Origin: Desulfobulbus sp.
GTDB taxonomy: Bacteria > Desulfobacterota > Desulfobulbia > Desulfobulbales > Desulfobulbaceae
Assembly (NCBI GenBank): GCA_030602145.1
Contig: JAUWAH010000196.1
Span: 1 to 5,534 of the forward strand
Reading direction: 5' to 3'
DNA length: 5,534 nucleotides
Shown here: piece after piece, positions 1 through 4,997 of the stretch
How the letters are laid out: each line of letters begins with the position of its first letter
Numbering within the stretch: position 1 is the first letter of the stretch
Translations under genes and position numbers: made by a program
Notes under the pieces: generated by a model
What the model was told of the DNA's origin: nothing
Databases searched by the model: none
What the model saw: the letters and a program-made list of their open reading frames with translations, nothing else

Positions 1-1
1 G

Positions 2-304
2 AGAAAGGGGATGATCGATCCGGTCAAGGTGTTCACCCCGGCCATTGCACCGGGAAGCCTGCTGGTGTATGGGGGCACGGCCTTTCCGCAGTGGCGGGGC
101 AATCTCTTCTCCGCCGCCATGGTGCGGCGTCACCTCAACCGGGTGGCACTGAACGAGGCGGGTGAACCTGTCGGGGAGGAGCGGATGCTGGGCGAGCTGA
201 ACGAACGTATCCGGGCCTTGGCGGCAAGCCCCGAGGGCTGGATTTACCTGGCTGCTGACAGCGGCACCATCTACCGTCTTCGCCCGGTTAACACCGGGCA
301 ATAA
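2..304 (+). CDS. PQQ-dependent sugar (aldose/sorbosone) dehydrogenase-type protein, C-terminal fragment
   Basis: The reading frame is open to the left window edge, so this is the C-terminal end (about 100 residues) of a longer protein. The ATG at 11 is internal, because the residues after it are conserved family sequence and not an N-terminus. Visible family features are a V-F-T-P-A-I-A-P-G segment, then F-P-Q-W-R-G-N-L-F, then G-E-E-R-M-L-G-E-L and R-I-R-A-L, and finally a G-W-I-Y-L-A-A-D-S-G-T-I-Y-R-L strand close to the end. This is the last-blade pattern of the six-bladed beta-propeller enzymes related to E. coli YliI/Asd and the glucose/sorbosone dehydrogenases (GSDH family). Those are usually exported, and oxidise aldoses or related sugars with PQQ. 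The signal peptide, active-site His and most PQQ/calcium contacts would lie upstream, outside the window, so catalytic competence cannot be judged. It is the only plus-strand gene here and converges on the DedA-type gene. Family assignment is good; substrate is unknown. Confidence 0.82.
   Translation, partial: RKGMIDPVKVFTPAIAPGSLLVYGGTAFPQWRGNLFSAAMVRRHLNRVALNEAGEPVGEERMLGELNERIRALAASPEGWIYLAADSGTIYRLRPVNTGQ
282..299. terminator. Perfect hairpin at the convergent gene ends (candidate terminator without a T-run)
   Basis: GCCCGGT (282-288) and ACCGGGC (293-299) form a perfect 7-bp GC-rich stem with a 4-nt loop. It lies over the last codons of the plus-strand dehydrogenase, just before its TAA at 302-304, and 15 bases from the opposing stop at 314-316. 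Neither strand has a T-run after the stem, so it is not a canonical intrinsic terminator. It could still block RNA 3'-end decay or help end transcription from both sides. Structure seen; function inferred. Confidence 0.4.
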
Positions 305-313
305 ACGGCGACA

Positions 314-889
314 TCACCGAAAGACCAGAACCGCCACCGCCACCAGCGCGACCACCACCCAGCCCAGCCGATCGATGTATCGATGCAGGACAGCCTCCAT
401 CCTGGCGCCGCCCCAGGCCATCAATGCGGCGACCAGGAAAAAACGGGCCCCGCGACCGATGGCCGAGGCGATCACAAAGGGCACAAAGGCCATGGACATG
501 GTCCCGGCGGCAATGGTGAACACCTTGTAGGGGATGGGGGAAAACCCGGCAACGAACACGGTCCAGAACCCCCACTGCTCAAACCAGAGGACCGCCGTTT
601 CATAGGCCTGCCAGTAATGGCTGGCCCGCAGGTACGGTTCGATGAGGGCAAAGGCATACATCCCGATGCCATAGCCGAGCATGCCGCCGAGCACCGAGGC
701 CACAGTGGTCAGGAGCGCGAACCGCCAGGCCCGCTTCGGGTTGCCCAGACTCATGGGTGCCAGCATCACATCCGGCGGAATGGGGAAAAACGAAGATTCG
801 ATGAAGCTGATCGCCCCCAGGTACCAAGGCGCCTTGGGGTGCCGGGCCAGATTCATGGTCCATCGATACAGAGGCGAAAAGATCTTCAT
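314..889 (-). CDS. yqaA: YqaA/DedA-family inner-membrane protein (SNARE-associated/VTT domain)
   Basis: A 191-residue, very hydrophobic integral membrane protein of the DedA superfamily, closest in style to the YqaA branch (COG1238). DedA-type proteins act in the inner membrane in membrane homeostasis, and some members flip lipid carriers or phospholipids; the role of this branch is not established. The sequence shows the family signature E-S-S-F-F-P-I-P-P-D at residues 31-40, hydrophobic spans at about 56-84, 108-127, 132-158 and 175-190, a second F-S-P-I-P-Y-K re-entrant-type motif at 116-122, and G-R-G-A-R-F-F at 145-151. I start at the ATG at 889 because M-K-I-F leads straight into the amphipathic N-terminus normal for the family. 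The ribosome site there is poor: a GGAG lies 16 nt upstream. A GTG at 991 with an AGAGG 9 nt upstream would add 34 residues of unlike, Cys-containing sequence and seems less likely. It lies downstream of the tRNA-Gln terminator, so it probably has its own promoter. Confidence 0.88.
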   Translation of the reverse strand: MKIFSPLYRWTMNLARHPKAPWYLGAISFIESSFFPIPPDVMLAPMSLGNPKRAWRFALLTTVASVLGGMLGYGIGMYAFALIEPYLRASHYWQAYETAVLWFEQWGFWTVFVAGFSPIPYKVFTIAAGTMSMAFVPFVIASAIGRGARFFLVAALMAWGGARMEAVLHRYIDRLGWVVVALVAVAVLVFR

Positions 890-942
890 GGTCTTTTTCT
901 TTGCACTCCCGACCCGCTGGCATGCGGCGGCACAAAACTGGT

Positions 943-961
943 AACTGCCAGACTGGCTGTT
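943..961. promoter_or_regulatory. 19-bp dyad upstream of yqaA, operator-like
   Basis: Two 9-base arms (AACTGCCAG at 943-951 and CTGGCTGTT at 953-961) around a single central base are complementary at 8 of 9 positions, including an uninterrupted inner GCCAG/CTGGC. The dyad centre is 63 bp upstream of the yqaA ATG, in a 121-bp non-coding stretch. Size and symmetry suit a site for a dimeric regulator. A TTGAAC hexamer on the minus strand (959-964) overlaps one end, but I find no convincing -10 for it. The regulator is unknown; chance symmetry is possible. Confidence 0.3.
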
Positions 962-1010
962 CAAAGAGGTGTCTACGCCCCTCTCCCCCACCGTCCGTTT
1001 CCTCTGCCAT

Positions 1011-1042
1011 GAAACAGAAAAGGCGACCCCTTCGGGCCGCCT
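1011..1042 (-). terminator. Rho-independent terminator of the tRNA-Gln transcript
   Basis: On the minus strand AGGCGGCCC (1042-1034) pairs with GGGTCGCCT (1029-1021) across a GAAG loop. This gives nine pairs, one of them G-U, and is followed by TTTCTGTTTC (1020-1011). The stem is GC-rich and the T-rich tail follows at once, on the strand and side expected for the end of the tRNA-Gln transcript, 62 nt past its CCA. On the plus strand one stem pair is lost (A opposite C) and no T-run follows, so the signal is directional. Confidence 0.85.
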
Positions 1043-1104
1043 CGTGGCATGTTTCGCTCAACTCTCATCCTTGCCCACCTGCCGGCTTGACCGCGTGTTT
1101 GAAT

Positions 1105-1178
1105 TGGCTGGGGGACAGGGATTCGAACCCCGATAAGCGGAGTCAGAGTCCGCCGTCTTGCCGTTAGACCATCCCCCA
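1105..1178 (-). tRNA. tRNA-Gln, anticodon CUG
   Basis: A complete 74-nt cloverleaf read from the minus strand, with the 3' CCA encoded. The acceptor is TGGGGGA paired with TCCCCCA. The D arm is GTCT/AGAC with loop AACGGCA. The anticodon stem is GCGGA/TCCGC with loop CTCTGAC, so the anticodon is CTG and it reads CAG. The variable loop is four bases. The T stem is CGGGG/CCCTG with one G-U pair, and its loop is TTCGAAT. The discriminator base is G. The weak U1-A72 first pair is typical of bacterial tRNA-Gln and is a known recognition feature for this tRNA. The gene stands alone, with its own promoter about 20 bp upstream and a terminator 62 nt downstream. I see no duplicated tRNA 3' end nearby that would mark an integrated element. 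Confidence 0.97.
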
Positions 1179-1197
1179 GCAGGCGGGAAGTGCGGTG

Positions 1198-1226
1198 AAA
1201 ATAGATGGATTCGGCCCGGATGTCAA
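1198..1226 (-). promoter_or_regulatory. Sigma-70 type promoter of tRNA-Gln
   Basis: On the minus strand a perfect TTGACA -35 (1226-1221) and a TATTTT -10 (1203-1198) are separated by exactly 17 bases. The -10 ends 19 bp before the mature 5' end of tRNA-Gln, so transcription would begin near 1191-1192 with a leader of about 13 nt for RNase P to remove. This is the strongest promoter in the window, as expected for a tRNA gene. Confidence 0.88.
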
Positions 1227-1228
1227 GC

Positions 1229-1255
1229 AAAAATCCGGCGCCTTGCCTGGCCGGA
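1229..1255 (-). terminator. Rho-independent terminator after amrB (cysS-amrB unit)
   Basis: On the minus strand TCCGGC (1255-1250) pairs with GCCGGA (1239-1234) over a 10-nt loop that can partly fold further, followed by five Ts (1233-1229). It begins 9 nt after the amrB stop codon and ends two bases before the -35 box of the tRNA-Gln promoter. It insulates the strong tRNA promoter from read-through. Confidence 0.75.
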
Positions 1256-1264
1256 GGGCACTGC

Positions 1265-2071
1265 TCAGGAGATGATCAGCCCGGCGTAGCCGACCACCTG
1301 GCTGGTGTCGCCGCTCGCCTCGCCGGAATCGGTGTACCGCACCAGTTCGGCCCGACTCGCGCCCAACTCCAGGGCGGTCAAGAGGGCGATGGTGGTGGGG
1401 ATGACGCCGCACATCGAAATGCGATGGCCGAGCACGGTGGCATACAACCCCTGGGGATCGAGGGCAAGCATCCGCTCGATGGCCATGCTGTCCTTTTGGG
1501 AAGCCTCTTGCCGCGTTTCGTAGTGGCTCATGTCGGTCGAAGCGACGATTAGAACCGGCCGTCCATGGCCGCGAATGGCCTCCGCCAAATCCCGAGCCAC
1601 GGTACGGCAGTGATCGTAGGGTGTCTGGGCAACCACCAGCGGCACGATCATGAGGCCGGGCTGGACCTGCTGCAGGAAGGGCACCTGGACCTCCAGGGAA
1701 TGCTCCAGCCGATGGGCTTCCGAATCCTCCTCGATCAAGGTCGAACGGCTGAGGATGGCATCGGCCAAGCGGCGGTCGATCGGGACCGTACCCAGGGGCA
1801 TCCGCCAATCCTCGGTGCCCAGAGCCAGGTCGGCACCCCGGCCGCGATGGTTGGGCCCCAGGATCAGCACCGTTTCCGGCACTCGAACCCGGGCGATGGT
1901 CGCTCCGGCGGTTGCCCCGGAGTAGACATAGCCGGCATGCGGCATGACCACCGCCATGGCGGCCTGTTTGTCCGCCTCGGCCATCTCCGGCACGAACATC
2001 TTCATGGCGGCACGCAGGTGCTCGGGATCTCCGGGATAAAAACGATCGGCAACGGCCGGTGCGCGGCTCAT
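1265..2071 (-). CDS. amrB: AmmeMemoRadiSam system protein B (MEMO1-family metal-site protein)
   Basis: A 268-residue protein of the MEMO family, the bacterial/archaeal partner B of the AmmeMemoRadiSam set (an AMMECR1-like protein, a MEMO-like protein and a radical SAM enzyme). Its biochemical role is not settled. The fold resembles class III extradiol dioxygenases, and human MEMO1 binds metal (copper or iron). All hallmark segments are present in order: P-H-A-G-Y-V-Y-S-G (His45), I-L-G-P-N-H (His75), E-H-S-L-E-V-Q-V-P-F-L-Q (His124), A-S-T-D-M-S-H-Y (Asp180, His183) and S-M-C-G (Cys221). The putative His/Asp/Cys metal pocket is therefore intact, and the length is normal. The ATG at 2071 is supported by an excellent ribosome site six bases upstream. 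It follows cysS by 40 bp on the same strand, probably in one transcript, and ends at its own terminator. No AMMECR1-like or radical SAM partner lies in the window. Likely cytosolic, as no signal peptide is seen. Confidence 0.93.
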   Translation of the reverse strand: MSRAPAVADRFYPGDPEHLRAAMKMFVPEMAEADKQAAMAVVMPHAGYVYSGATAGATIARVRVPETVLILGPNHRGRGADLALGTEDWRMPLGTVPIDRRLADAILSRSTLIEEDSEAHRLEHSLEVQVPFLQQVQPGLMIVPLVVAQTPYDHCRTVARDLAEAIRGHGRPVLIVASTDMSHYETRQEASQKDSMAIERMLALDPQGLYATVLGHRISMCGVIPTTIALLTALELGASRAELVRYTDSGEASGDTSQVVGYAGLIIS

Positions 2072-2077
2072 GGCTGT

Positions 2078-2085
2078 CCTCCCCT
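2078..2085 (-). promoter_or_regulatory. Strong ribosome binding site of amrB
   Basis: Minus-strand AGGGGAGG, with its GGAGG core six bases before the ATG at 2071. It is the only near-perfect Shine-Dalgarno sequence in the window. It fixes the amrB start and lets it be translated well as the second gene after cysS. Confidence 0.85.
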
Positions 2086-2111
2086 GTCCATGCGGCTCCG
2101 GACGGAAACCG

Positions 2112-3578
2112 CTATTCTCTCTTCACTTCCCAGGTCGTCCCTTCCGGGCTGTCCTTGAGGACGATGCGGTGCGCCAGCAGATGATCGCGCACCTCGTCGG
2201 AAGCCTTCCAGTCCTTGGCTGCCCGCGCCTGGTTGCGTTTGACGATCAACCGTTTAATCTCCTCTTCATCCAGATCAATCCCGGCCAGTTCCCTGGCCCG
2301 GTTCTCGGCCACCACCGCGGCCGGGTCACGCTGCACCAGACCGAGCACCCCGGCCAGATCGCGGAATGTGGACGCCGCCGTGCGCAGCACCCGGACATCC
2401 TCGGCAGCGGGCGGATCGGCCAGGCCACGGAGGACCTTGTTGCAGGTTTTGACGGCCTCAAAGAGGTGGGCCACGCCCTGGGCGGTGTTGAAATCATTGT
2501 CCATGGCCTCGCAGAATCGTGCCGACAGCGTCTCCAGCCCGTTGCGATCCTTTTCCGCGATCCGGACAGCGCCATTCGGATCGCCGTCTTCCAAGCGGTC
2601 AATATGGGCCAGGCACTCGTACATCCGTTCCAGCCCGGTGCGGGCATCCTGGAGGGCGGTTTCGGTGAAATCGAGCGGATTGCGGTAGTGGGTCGAAAAG
2701 ATGAACAGCCGCAAGACCTCCGACTCGTAGACCTTGAGCACATCGCGGATGGTCAGGAAATTGCCGAGCGATTTCGACATCTTCTCGTCCTTGATGGTGA
2801 CGAAGCCGTGGTGCATCCACAGGTTGGCAAACGGCTTGCCGGAGGCGCCGCAGCTCTGGGCGATTTCGTTCTCATGGTGGGGAAAGACCAGATCCTTGCC
2901 GCCGCCGTGGATATCGAAGGTTTCCCCCAGATACTTTCGGCTCATGGCCGAGCATTCGATGTGCCAGCCTGGCCGGCCGTCTCCCCAGGGGCTGGGCCAT
3001 TTCGGCTCGCCGGGCTTGGCCCCTTTCCAGAGGACAAAGTCCATGGGATGCTCTTTCTTCTCGTTGACCTCCACCCGGGCGCCGGCCTGCATGTCTTCCA
3101 GGTCGCGGCCGGACAGTTGGCCATAGCCGTCGAACCGGTTCACCCGGAAATAGACATCGCCGTCGACGGCATAGGCCATCCCCTTGGCGACCAATTCCTC
3201 GACCAGGGCAATCATCTCGGCGACATGTTCGGTGGCCTTGGGCTCGATGTCCGGCCGCAGGGTGCCAAGCGCGTCCATGTCGGTATAGAACTCGTCGATG
3301 AAGCGCAGGGCCAGGGTGGCGCTGTCGATGCCCTGCTCGCCGGCCCGCTGGATGATCTTATCATCGATATCTGTAAAATTACGAACGAAGGTGACCTTGT
3401 AGCCCCGATACCGCAGATAGCGGACCACCATGTCGAACACCAGGGCGGAGCGGGCATGGCCGATGTGGCAGTAGTCGTAGGAGGTGATGCCGCAGACATA
3501 GAGTTTGACGTGGTTCGGCTCGATGGGTTTGAGCGGTTCCTTTTGTCGGGTCAGGGTGTTGTGAATGCGAAGTGACAT
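2112..3578 (-). CDS. cysS: Cysteinyl-tRNA synthetase (CysRS)
   Basis: A 488-residue class I aminoacyl-tRNA synthetase that activates cysteine with ATP and charges tRNA-Cys in the cytosol. The catalytic Rossmann domain carries the H-I-G-H signature at residues 38-41 and K-M-S-K-S at 266-270. The zinc site that selects cysteine is complete: Cys29, Cys209 (W-H-I-E-C-S), His234 and Glu238 (F-P-H-H-E-N-E). The R-N-F-T-D-I-D-D-K-I-I segment (66-76) and the S-E-V-L-R-L-F stretch before the helical DALR-type tRNA-binding domain are also typical. Length is close to the usual 460-500. I use the ATG at 3578 because M-S-L-R-I-H-N-T-L is the normal CysRS N-terminus; an in-frame ATG at 3647 would add 23 non-conserved residues. 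The ribosome site is weak (GGA seven bases upstream). A candidate promoter lies in the AT-rich gap after ampG. It is probably co-transcribed with amrB. Confidence 0.97.
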   Translation of the reverse strand: MSLRIHNTLTRQKEPLKPIEPNHVKLYVCGITSYDYCHIGHARSALVFDMVVRYLRYRGYKVTFVRNFTDIDDKIIQRAGEQGIDSATLALRFIDEFYTDMDALGTLRPDIEPKATEHVAEMIALVEELVAKGMAYAVDGDVYFRVNRFDGYGQLSGRDLEDMQAGARVEVNEKKEHPMDFVLWKGAKPGEPKWPSPWGDGRPGWHIECSAMSRKYLGETFDIHGGGKDLVFPHHENEIAQSCGASGKPFANLWMHHGFVTIKDEKMSKSLGNFLTIRDVLKVYESEVLRLFIFSTHYRNPLDFTETALQDARTGLERMYECLAHIDRLEDGDPNGAVRIAEKDRNGLETLSARFCEAMDNDFNTAQGVAHLFEAVKTCNKVLRGLADPPAAEDVRVLRTAASTFRDLAGVLGLVQRDPAAVVAENRARELAGIDLDEEEIKRLIVKRNQARAAKDWKASDEVRDHLLAHRIVLKDSPEGTTWEVKRE

Positions 3579-3620
3579 CAGCGGTTCCGATGGGATGGTC
3601 AGATAAGGGATTGTTTGCCG

Positions 3621-3649
3621 ATAATGTACTACAAGTGGGGAAAACACAA
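3621..3649 (-). promoter_or_regulatory. Candidate promoter of cysS-amrB
   Basis: In the 75-bp gap after ampG, which is markedly AT-rich for this window, the minus strand has TTGTGT (3649-3644) and CATTAT (3626-3621) with a 17-base spacer. These match the sigma-70 hexamers at 3/6 and 4/6 positions. Transcription would start near 3614, giving a leader of about 36 nt, too short for a T-box or similar riboswitch. The gap shows no clear terminator for ampG, so read-through from ampG may also feed cysS. Confidence 0.38.
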
Positions 3650-3653
3650 AACC

Positions 3654-4883
3654 TTATTGTGCACTCCGGTGGTATTGCCTGGCAACCAAGGGCAGAAGGA
3701 GCAGGCCGGGAATCGCCGCCAGCGCGCAGGCGAGGAAAAAGAGCGGCCAGCCGACCCATTCGGCCAGCCAGCCGGCCGGGGCGGCGATGATCACCCGGGG
3801 AACGCCCATGCAGCTCGACAACAGCGCATACTGGGTGGCGGTAAACCGTTTGTTGGTCAGCGAGGCCATGTAGGCCACATAGGCGCTGGTTCCCATGCCG
3901 CTGGTCGCCTGCTCCAGAATGATGGCGACGATCAGGCCGGCAAGGGAGTGACCGACCAGGGCCAGGGCGGTGAAACTGAGGATGGATACCGCCTGCAGGA
4001 TACCGAACAGCCACAGACTGCGAATGATGCCGATGCGCAGCAGAACAACGCCGCCCACCAGGCCGCCGGCGATGGTCGACCAGAAACCGAACAGCTTGGC
4101 CACGGCGCCGATCTCGGTCTTGCTGAAGCCGAGTGCCAGATAAAAGGGCGTGGTCAGGGTAGCGGCCATCTGGTCGCCGATCTTGTAGAGCAGGATGAAG
4201 AGCAGCAGCCACAGGGCCTGATCACGCTGGAAATACTCGACAAACGGCTCGACAATCGCCTCGCGGAAGGTTCGGGGCGTCCCTTTGACAGGGGGAGGCT
4301 CGACACTGGCCAGGGTGACGACGACCCCGATGAGCATGGAGGCCGCCATGAACAGGTAGACCTGGAAAAAGGAGAAGTGATCGGCCAGGATCAACCCGCC
4401 GCTGCCGGCCAGCAGCATGCCGACCCGATAGCCGTTGACATAGAGCGAGCTGCCCAGCCCCAGTTGTTTGTCGCTCAGATCCTCTCGCCGGTACGCATCG
4501 ACAACGATGTCCTGGGAAGCCGAAAAGAAGGTGACCAGGCAGGCGGCCAGGGCCACCAGCAGGGGCGACCGTCCCGGATCGGTGAGGCCCAGACCGATCA
4601 GGGCCAGGATCAGGGCAGCCTGCATCAGCAACAGCCAACCCCGACGGCGGCCGAGCAGCGGCAGGGTGAACCGATCAAAAACCGGCGCCCAGAGGAACTT
4701 GAGGGTATAGGGCAGGCCGACCAGGGAGAACAGGCCGATGGTGGCCAGGTCGACCCCCTCTTCGGTCATCCAGGCCTGGAGCACGGTGGAGGTCAGCAGC
4801 AGGGGTACGCCGCAGGCAAACCCCATGACAAAGGCCACCAGCATGCGGGGCGAGAAGAGCTGGCGGGCGAAGGATGTCTCCAT
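3654..4883 (-). CDS. ampG: AmpG-like muropeptide MFS permease
   Basis: A 409-residue, highly hydrophobic Major Facilitator transporter of the AmpG branch. AmpG imports GlcNAc-anhydroMurNAc and its peptides from periplasm to cytoplasm by proton symport, feeding peptidoglycan recycling and, in some bacteria, beta-lactamase induction. Branch-specific features are G-F-A-C-G-V-P-L-L-L-T at 21-31, I-G-L-F-S-L-V-G-L-P-Y-T-L-K-F-L-W-A-P at 49-67, the loop D-R...G-R-R-R-G-W at 70-83, S-A-S-Q-D-I-V-V-D-A-Y-R at 121-132, G-Y-R at 151-153 and T-A-T-Q-Y-A-L-L-S-S at 348-357. A polar central loop (about 193-225) separates two six-helix halves. It is shorter than E. coli AmpG (491 residues), lacking the extra C-terminal part, which is common outside the enterics. 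No good ribosome site precedes the ATG at 4883, but the next Met (residue 14) is no better. No ampD, nagZ or anmK lies beside it. Confidence 0.9.
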   Translation of the reverse strand: METSFARQLFSPRMLVAFVMGFACGVPLLLTSTVLQAWMTEEGVDLATIGLFSLVGLPYTLKFLWAPVFDRFTLPLLGRRRGWLLLMQAALILALIGLGLTDPGRSPLLVALAACLVTFFSASQDIVVDAYRREDLSDKQLGLGSSLYVNGYRVGMLLAGSGGLILADHFSFFQVYLFMAASMLIGVVVTLASVEPPPVKGTPRTFREAIVEPFVEYFQRDQALWLLLFILLYKIGDQMAATLTTPFYLALGFSKTEIGAVAKLFGFWSTIAGGLVGGVVLLRIGIIRSLWLFGILQAVSILSFTALALVGHSLAGLIVAIILEQATSGMGTSAYVAYMASLTNKRFTATQYALLSSCMGVPRVIIAAPAGWLAEWVGWPLFFLACALAAIPGLLLLPLVARQYHRSAQ

Positions 4884-4920
4884 GATGGTCCGGCGGGAGA
4901 AGGAAGCGGGAAAAGGTTCT

Positions 4921-4949
4921 TATCTACCAGAGCGGCTTTTTTTGCCCAA
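4921..4949 (-). promoter_or_regulatory. Candidate promoter of ampG
   Basis: In the 114-bp gap before ampG the minus strand has TTGGGC (4949-4944), a 17-base spacer that begins with seven As, and TAGATA (4926-4921). A TG sits one base before the -10, giving an extended -10. The hexamers are only 3/6 matches each. Transcription would begin near 4914 with a leader of about 30 nt. The rest of the gap holds a small CGGCC/GGCCG inverted repeat but no T-run, so I see no terminator for the upstream gene. Confidence 0.33.
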
Positions 4950-4997
4950 GGGAAAACATCGTTCGGTGACCAGGTCCGGCCAAGGGTTGCGGCCGAC

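Noticed and set aside
383..1012. A 209-codon plus-strand frame opposite yqaA, and shorter frames on both strands in 600-1230
   Set aside because: They overlap a clear DedA-type gene, a tRNA and two terminators, and their composition is low-complexity Gly/His/Pro/Arg without family resemblance.
1105..1178. tRNA-Gln as an integration site for a mobile element
   Set aside because: The gene is intact, no direct repeat of its 3' half is visible in the window, and no integrase or phage gene is nearby.
2070..3575. A 501-codon open frame on the plus strand opposite cysS
   Set aside because: It is the mirror of cysS in GC-rich codon use. Its protein has no recognisable motif, and the minus strand encodes a full CysRS with HIGH, KMSKS and zinc ligands.
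3579..3653. Possible riboswitch or T-box leader before cysS
   Set aside because: The gap is only 75 bp, with no specifier-type stem or antiterminator structure visible, and the inferred leader is about 36 nt.
4931..4949. T7 run at 4937-4943 as a plus-strand terminator
   Set aside because: No stem precedes the T-run on the plus strand and no plus-strand gene ends here; it is better read as the A-tract in the ampG promoter spacer.
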